From contig NZ_CP051299.1 in assembly GCF_012530535.1 (NCBI RefSeq), positions 2,294,001 through 2,358,000 of the forward strand: a stretch of 64,000 nucleotides of DNA. Reading direction: 5' to 3'. Under the pieces are notes generated by a model. The model did no database searches and had not been told where the DNA came from. It saw nothing but the letters and a program-made list of their open reading frames with translations. Positions 62,116 through 64,000 of this stretch are shown here, in pieces. The translations under genes were made by a program, and so were the position numbers. The stretch comes from Microcella flavibacter. Its GTDB lineage: Bacteria > Actinomycetota > Actinomycetes > Actinomycetales > Microbacteriaceae. Position 1 is the first letter of the stretch. Each line of letters begins with the position of its first letter.

Positions 62116-62158
62116 GCTGCCGACGCTAGCGCGGGTCGCTGGCAGGTGCGCGGGCGGC

Positions 62159-63073
62159 TCAGTACCGCCAGGGGTACGGCGACCAGTCCGGTGCGCGCTT
62201 CTGCAGGAACGAGTCGCGGCCCTCGACGGCCTCGTCGGTGCCGTACGCGAGCCGGGTGGCCTCGCCGGCGAAGAGCTGCTGGCCGACCATCCCGTCGTCG
62301 GGAAGATTCATCGCGTACTTGAGCATGCGGATCGCCGTCGGGCTCTTCGTCAGCACCGTCTCGGCCCAGTCGATCGCGGTGGCCTCGAGCTCGGCGTGCG
62401 GCACGACCGCGTTGACCGTGCCCATGTCGTAGGCGCGCTGCGCGTCGTACTCGCGGGCGAGGAAGAAGATCTCGCGGGCGACCTTCTGGCCCACCTGCTT
62501 GGCGAGGTAGGCGCTGCCGTAGCCGGCGTCGAAGGATCCGACGTCGGCGTCGGTCTGCTTGAAGCGGGCGTGCTCGCGGCTCGCGATCGTGAGGTCGCAG
62601 ACGACGTGCAGGGAGTGGCCGCCGCCGGCCGCCCAGCCGGGCACGACGGCGATGACGACCTTCGGCATGAAGCGGATGAGGCGCTGCACCTCGAGGATGT
62701 GCAGCCGGCTGGCCTTGCCCGGGTCGACGCTCTCGGCCGTCTCCCCCTCGGCGTACTGGTACCCGCTGCGCCCGCGGATGCGCTGGTCGCCGCCCGAGCA
62801 GAACGCCCAGCCGCCGTCCTTCCCGCTCGGGCCGTTGCCGGTGAGCAGCACCGCCCCGATGCGCGGATCCTGCCGCGCGTCATCGAGCGCCCGGTACAGC
62901 TCGTCGACCGTGTGCGGGCGGAACGCGTTGCGCACCTCCGGCCGGTCGAAGGCGATGCGCGCGATGCGGCCCGTCGTGTCGAGGTGGTACGTGATGTCGG
63001 TGAGCGCGCCCATGCGCTCGGCCGGGCGCCAGCGCTCGGGGTCGAACAGCTCGGAGACCGGGGACTCTGCCAT
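62159..63073 (-). CDS. menB: 1,4-dihydroxy-2-naphthoyl-CoA synthase
   Basis: 304-residue crotonase-fold enzyme closing the naphthoate ring. Diagnostic segments are ITYHLDTTGRIARIAFDRPEVRNAFRP-type N-terminus, the oxyanion-hole region CSGGDQRIRG, VPGWAAGGGHSLHVVCDL, FKQTDADVGSFDAGYGS, and the C-terminal RAPDWSPYPW. ATG at 63073. It is 43 bp upstream of menE on the same strand and divergent from menC. Confidence 0.97.
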   Translation of the reverse strand: MAESPVSELFDPERWRPAERMGALTDITYHLDTTGRIARIAFDRPEVRNAFRPHTVDELYRALDDARQDPRIGAVLLTGNGPSGKDGGWAFCSGGDQRIRGRSGYQYAEGETAESVDPGKASRLHILEVQRLIRFMPKVVIAVVPGWAAGGGHSLHVVCDLTIASREHARFKQTDADVGSFDAGYGSAYLAKQVGQKVAREIFFLAREYDAQRAYDMGTVNAVVPHAELEATAIDWAETVLTKSPTAIRMLKYAMNLPDDGMVGQQLFAGEATRLAYGTDEAVEGRDSFLQKRAPDWSPYPWRY

Positions 63074-63115
63074 GACGCCAGCCTAGGCCGGTGGGCCGGG
63101 GTGCAGACTGGGCGC

Positions 63116-64000
63116 ATGCGCCCGACGATGGATGCCCCGCCCCCGCTCGAGACCGTGCTCGCCGTGGCGCACGTCGTCTCGATCCCGCTCGTCACGCGGT
63201 TCCGCGGGGTGACGCACCGCGAGGCGGTGCTGCTGCGCGGCCCCGCCGGCTGGAGCGAGTTCAGCCCCTTCCTCGAGTACGACGACGCCGAGGCGGCGAC
63301 GTGGCTGGCCGCGGCCCTCGACGACGGCTGGCACGACTCGGCGGCGCCCGTTCTTCGGCAGAGCATCCCCGTCAATGCGACGCTGCCCGCCGTCGCCCCC
63401 GACGCGATCGCCGGCATCCTCGCCCGGTTCGGCGCCTGCCGCACCGTGAAGATCAAGGTCGCCGAGCCCGGGCAGACCCTCGCCGACGACGTCGAGCGGG
63501 TGCGCGAGACGCGCATCATGCTCGGGGCCGCGGGGCGGATCCGGCTCGATGCGAACGGCGCCTGGAACCTCGACGAGGCCGAGCACGCCCTGCGCGCGCT
63601 CGAGCAGTTCGACCTCGAGTACGTCGAACAGCCCTGCGCGACCGTCGAGGAGCTCGCCGAGCTGCGCCGCCGCGTGCACCGCCTCGGCATCCCGATCGCG
63701 GCCGACGAGAGCGTGCGCAAGGCCGAGGACCCGCTGGCCGTCGCGCGCGCCGGAGCCGCCGATGTGCTCGTCATCAAGGCCGCGCCGCTGGGCGGCCTCG
63801 ACCGCGCCCTCGCTATCGTCGCCGAGGCCGGGCTGCCCGCCGTCGTCTCGAGCGCCCTCGACACGAGCGTCGGCCTCTCGATGGGCGCGCGCCTCGCCGC
63901 GCGGCTGCCCGAGCTCGAGTTCGACTGCGGGCTCGGCACCGGCGCGCTGCTGGCCGACGACGTCACGACCGAGCCGGTGCTTCCCGTCGACGGCGCGATC
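63116..64000 (+). CDS. menC: o-Succinylbenzoate synthase (cut by window edge)
   Basis: 295 codons are visible of an enolase-superfamily enzyme that dehydrates SHCHC to o-succinylbenzoate. Catalytic Lys residues are in VKIKVAE and VLVIKAAPLGG; metal ligands are in RLDANGAWNL (Asp), EYVEQPC (Glu) and IAADESVR (Asp/Glu). The C-terminal FDCGLGTGALLADDV is typical of actinobacterial MenC. The ATG at 63116 is used (ATG at 63128 possible). Actinobacterial proteins are about 310-330 residues, so only a short tail is missing. Divergent from menB with 42 bp between starts. Confidence 0.95.
   Translation, partial: MRPTMDAPPPLETVLAVAHVVSIPLVTRFRGVTHREAVLLRGPAGWSEFSPFLEYDDAEAATWLAAALDDGWHDSAAPVLRQSIPVNATLPAVAPDAIAGILARFGACRTVKIKVAEPGQTLADDVERVRETRIMLGAAGRIRLDANGAWNLDEAEHALRALEQFDLEYVEQPCATVEELAELRRRVHRLGIPIAADESVRKAEDPLAVARAGAADVLVIKAAPLGGLDRALAIVAEAGLPAVVSSALDTSVGLSMGARLAARLPELEFDCGLGTGALLADDVTTEPVLPVDGAI

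Overview
The window comes from a high-GC actinobacterium, most likely a member of the Microbacteriaceae. Supporting signs are the GC-rich third codon positions, frequent GTG starts, many probable leaderless starts with a TAnnnT box just upstream, an Lsr2 nucleoid protein, a full menaquinone pathway and LacI-type sugar regulators. No rRNA or CRISPR array is present. The family assignment is inference from gene content.

Left part (1-18 kb). An L-arabinose-type pentose locus comes first: ribulokinase (cut by the window edge), an RbsC-type permease, a double ATPase, a lipoprotein binding protein, ribulose-5-phosphate 4-epimerase and a LacI-type regulator, with palindromic operators at three promoters. 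Cystathionine gamma-synthase and cystathionine beta-synthase (transsulfuration) follow, then a DUF3105/DUF305 membrane pair, an ABC exporter, and an oligosaccharide ABC importer with its own divergent LacI regulator. That regulator's apparent operator recurs 20 kb away in front of a GH13 alpha-glucosidase.

Middle part (19-46 kb). This is mostly core genome: rplJ-rplL with a leader, an epimerase, a two-component system, rplK-rplA, nusG, secE and tRNA-Trp, an aminotransferase, lsr2, an ABC-2 exporter, murB with two MaoC-fold dehydratase genes, tRNA-Met, tRNA-Thr and tRNA-Tyr, an IMPase, a YajQ protein, an MFS transporter and a cardiolipin synthase. At 36.2 kb sits an easily missed 27-codon gene for a CXXC-ended peptide. 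It has a strong Shine-Dalgarno, a promoter overlapped by a perfect palindrome, and its own terminator, and it lies ahead of an APH-fold phosphotransferase. This is the best candidate here for something undescribed.

Variable spot (47.2-49.5 kb). Seventeen perfect copies of a heptanucleotide and a 63-bp perfect inverted repeat precede a complete IS256-family element. The element lies, with an intact 8-bp target duplication, inside an AbiEi-like gene that is also truncated.

Right part (49.6-64 kb). FprA-type ferredoxin reductase, polyprenyl diphosphate synthase, menG and menF are followed by menD, menA, menE, menB and menC (partial). Between the two menaquinone blocks lie a less GC-rich pair (lgt plus a DUF6153-like membrane protein) and a PPK2 kinase. 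An 89-bp nested palindrome in front of menD has a diverged relative at 6.8 kb.
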